A stretch of DNA of 6,902 nt from Alphaproteobacteria bacterium (GTDB lineage: Bacteria > Pseudomonadota > Alphaproteobacteria > Rhodobacterales > Rhodobacteraceae). The notes under the pieces are model-generated. The model saw only the letters and a program-made list of their open reading frames with translations. It was not told where the DNA came from and did no database searches. The stretch lies in contig JAJRUE010000295.1 of NCBI GenBank assembly GCA_024277955.1, forward strand, positions 1 to 6,902, written 5' to 3'. Below are positions 5,332 to 6,902 of this stretch, in pieces. The translations under genes were made by a program, and so were the position numbers. The number at the start of each line of letters is the position of its first letter. Position 1 is the stretch's first letter.

Positions 5332-5354
5332 GCTGGCGGGGGCGGCGCTAGGCT
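5326..5354 (+). promoter_or_regulatory. Candidate promoter for the MgtC-family gene
   Basis: TCGACA (5326-5331, 5 of 6 to the -35 consensus) is followed after exactly 17 bases by TAGGCT (5349-5354). A start near 5361 would give a leader of roughly 23 bases before the ATG at 5384. The -10 match is poor, so this is a candidate only. It begins where the G-rich repeat array decays. Confidence 0.35.
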
Positions 5355-5383
5355 CGGCGCGGATCATCGCCGGAGGCCCCGCC

Positions 5384-5890
5384 ATGTTCGAAACCCTGTC
5401 ACGCGAACTTGCCGCCGGTCTGCCGGCCCTGCCGCTGGCGGTAGTGGTGCTGCGCCTGGTGGCGGCGATGGTTCTGGGCGGGCTGATCGGCTGGGAACGG
5501 CATTTGCACAACAAGCCCGCCGGCATGCGCACCCACATGATGATTTCGCTGGCGGCCTGCGTGTTCACGCTCGCGACGCTGGGCATGATCGCCAGCGACT
5601 GGGGCGCGCAGACCGGCGCGGTCAAGTTCGACCCGCTCCGCCTGACCGCGGCGGTGACCTCGGGGGTGGCGTTTCTGGCCGCCGGCACGATCATCAACGC
5701 GCGCGGCCATATCCACGGGCTGACCACCGGGGCGGGCATGTGGCTGGCGGGCGCGCTGGGCATGGCGGTGGGCGCCGGGCAGATCCCGCTGGCGGCGCTG
5801 GCCACCGTCATGGCGCTGATCGTGCTGTGGCTGTTGCGCAAGGTGGAACGCGACCTGCCCGACCCGCCGGCAGACGGCCCGCCCGGCTGA
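5384..5890 (+). CDS. MgtC/SapB-family membrane protein, short form, 168 aa
   Basis: A small inner membrane protein with the conserved hydrophobic domain of the MgtC/SapB family. Family blocks are LGGLIGWERHLHNKPAGMRTHM (within residues 31-52), DPLRLTAAVTSGVAFLAAGTII (within 84-108), IHGLTTGAGMWLAGALGMAVGAG, and a final hydrophobic helix ending VLWLLRKVERD. In Salmonella and Mycobacterium MgtC is tied to growth in low magnesium and inside macrophages, partly through inhibition of the F-type ATP synthase. This protein lacks the C-terminal soluble domain of those longer homologues, so that role should not be transferred; it is closer to the widespread short YhiD/SapB type, whose function is not settled. 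The ATG at 5384 follows CGGAGG (5371-5376) by 7 bases. Its stop codon touches that of ftsY on the other strand. No magnesium-sensing leader is evident; the likely leader is short. Confidence 0.88.
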   Translation: MFETLSRELAAGLPALPLAVVVLRLVAAMVLGGLIGWERHLHNKPAGMRTHMMISLAACVFTLATLGMIASDWGAQTGAVKFDPLRLTAAVTSGVAFLAAGTIINARGHIHGLTTGAGMWLAGALGMAVGAGQIPLAALATVMALIVLWLLRKVERDLPDPPADGPPG

Positions 5891-6902
5891 TCACGCCGCA
5901 TCTGTCGCCCGGTCGCCAAGATCGGCCCCGGTCAGGGCGCGGGCAAAGTCTTCGGGGTCGAACGGGGCCAGATCGTCGATCTGCTCGCCCACCCCGATCG
6001 CATGGATCGGCAGGCCGAACTTGTCGGCCAGCGCCACCAGCACGCCGCCCTTGGCGGTGCCGTCCAGCTTGGTCATCACCAGCCCGGTCACCTCCGAGAT
6101 GTTCTGGAACACCTCGACCTGGTTCAGCGCGTTCTGCCCGGTGGTGGCGTCCAGCACCAGGAGCGTGTTGTGCGGCGCGGTTTCGTCCTTCTTGCGGATG
6201 ACGCGGACGATCTGGGCCAGTTCCTCCATCAGATCGGCCCGGTTCTGCAAGCGCCCGGCGGTGTCGATCATCAGCAGATCGGCGCCCTCTTCCTGCGCCT
6301 TCGTCATCGCGTCAAAGGCCAGGCTGGCCGGGTCGGACCCCTCGGGCGCGGTCAGCACCGGCACGCCGGCGCGTTCGCCCCAGACCTGAAGCTGCTCGAC
6401 CGCGGCGGCGCGGAAGGTGTCGCCGGCGGCGATCACCACCTTCTTGCCGGCGGCCTTGAACTGGCTGGCCAGCTTGCCGATCGTCGTGGTCTTGCCCGAC
6501 CCGTTCACCCCCACCACCAGCACCACCTGCGGCTTTTGCGGATAAAGCGGCATCGGGCGCGCCACCGGCTCCATGATCCGGGCGATTTCGCGCGCCAGCA
6601 GGGCCTTGATTTCATCGACCGACAGTTTCTTGCCGAATCGGCCCTCGGCCAGGTTGGCGGTGACCCGCAAGGCCGTGTCCACCCCCATGTCCGAGCTGAT
6701 CAGCAGCTCTTCGAGGCTTTCGAGCATGTCGTCGTCCAGCTCGCGCCGCACCACGGCCTTGCGATCCCTGCGCCCGAGTATCCGCCCGAACAGACCGGGT
6801 TTTCCCGGCTTTTCGGCTGGTTTCTCAGCGGGTTTTTCGGCGGGCTTTTCGGCGGGCTTTTCGGCGGGCTTTTCAGCTGCTTTTTCGGCGGGTTTTTCGC
6901 CA
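5891..6902 (-). CDS. ftsY: Signal recognition particle receptor FtsY, GTPase (N-terminus beyond window)
   Basis: FtsY receives the SRP-ribosome complex at the membrane, pairs with the Ffh GTPase and hands nascent membrane proteins to the SecYEG translocon. 336 residues are visible up to the stop at 5891-5893. Counting from the first complete codon: PAEK repeats (4-31), a GLFGRILGRR basic amphipathic motif (36-45), the helical N domain (about 50-120), then the G domain with P-loop GVNGSGKTT (from about 131), DTFRAAA, DTAGR, TKLDGTAKGG and the closing GVGEQIDDLAPF. All GTP-binding motifs are intact. A GTG at 6752-6754 could start a shorter frame, but reading stays open to the window edge through typical FtsY linker sequence, so the true start lies outside. 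A short C-terminal tail (GADLGDRATDAA) follows the family's usual end. The next minus-strand genes are the EamA transporter and yciB, with the MgtC gene intervening on the plus strand. Confidence 0.96.
   Translation of the reverse strand, partial: GEKPAEKAAEKPAEKPAEKPAEKPAEKPAEKPGKPGLFGRILGRRDRKAVVRRELDDDMLESLEELLISSDMGVDTALRVTANLAEGRFGKKLSVDEIKALLAREIARIMEPVARPMPLYPQKPQVVLVVGVNGSGKTTTIGKLASQFKAAGKKVVIAAGDTFRAAAVEQLQVWGERAGVPVLTAPEGSDPASLAFDAMTKAQEEGADLLMIDTAGRLQNRADLMEELAQIVRVIRKKDETAPHNTLLVLDATTGQNALNQVEVFQNISEVTGLVMTKLDGTAKGGVLVALADKFGLPIHAIGVGEQIDDLAPFDPEDFARALTGADLGDRATDAA
6809..6898 (-). repeat. 12-bp coding repeat giving PAEK tetrapeptides in FtsY
   Basis: Seven consecutive four-residue units (six PAEK, one AAEK), preceded by EK, are encoded by a 12-base DNA repeat reading roughly TTTTCGGCGGGC on the plus strand. 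Several adjacent copies are identical at the DNA level, which points to recent slippage rather than only protein-level selection. The segment replaces the acidic A domain found before the NG core in many FtsY proteins and is balanced in charge, with E and K in every unit. The array may continue beyond the window edge. Confidence 0.9.

Noticed and set aside
5237..5383. Magnesium-sensing leader or mgtC-type attenuator before the MgtC-family gene
   Set aside because: The likely leader is only about 23 bases, with no proline-rich leader peptide and no M-box-like structure.
4784..5890. Plus-strand frame joining antisense EamA sequence to the MgtC gene, as if a fusion
   Set aside because: The frame stays open only because of GC bias. 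The MgtC family N-terminus and a strong ribosome binding site fix the start at 5384, and the upstream part is antisense or encoded by the 15-bp repeat.
5233..5919. Minus-strand open frame of 228 codons across the MgtC gene, possible extension before the EamA gene
   Set aside because: It is antisense to MgtC and composed of S, R, P, A-rich sequence without a domain. It is in a different frame from the EamA protein.

Overview
The window looks like ordinary chromosomal DNA from a GC-rich alphaproteobacterium, most likely of the Rhodobacterales (Rhodobacteraceae or Paracoccaceae). The basis is the protein character of TrkH, FolE2, MetZ and YciB, the ftsY / EamA transporter / yciB gene order, and a SAM-II riboswitch in front of metZ, a class known mainly from alphaproteobacteria. 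This placement rests on recognition of families, not on a search. I see no transposase, phage gene, CRISPR array, tRNA or rRNA, and no frameshifted gene.

Left part (1-2880), all genes on the minus strand. In transcription order: a promoter at about 2778-2806, a SAM-II aptamer at 2715-2769, an intrinsic terminator at 2670-2708, metZ (O-succinylhomoserine sulfhydrylase, 1466-2647), a hairpin, a candidate promoter, folE2 (GTP cyclohydrolase IB, 265-1368), a 24-base element followed by strong GC hairpins, and the first 42 codons of trkH (1-127), cut by the window edge. The metZ leader reads as a SAM-controlled transcription attenuator.

Middle (2881-3689): a YfcG/YghU-like glutathione S-transferase on the plus strand, diverging from metZ. 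It is followed by a second, perfectly conserved copy of the 24-base element and a hairpin at its convergent junction with yciB.

Right part (3690-6902): on the minus strand ftsY (5' end outside the window), then an EamA-family transporter, then yciB 14 bases further on. A plus-strand MgtC-family gene sits between ftsY and the EamA gene. Its stop codon touches the ftsY stop codon with no base between. Its upstream region carries about 4.5 copies of a G-rich 15-bp repeat. The visible N-terminal part of FtsY is a run of PAEK tetrapeptides.

Functionally the window is housekeeping: methionine synthesis, folate/queuosine precursor synthesis, potassium uptake, thiol/glutathione chemistry, envelope and division, and membrane protein targeting. 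I found no wholly new system. The most informative non-coding signals are the metZ SAM-II attenuator, the paired 24-base post-gene elements and the G-rich repeat before the MgtC gene.
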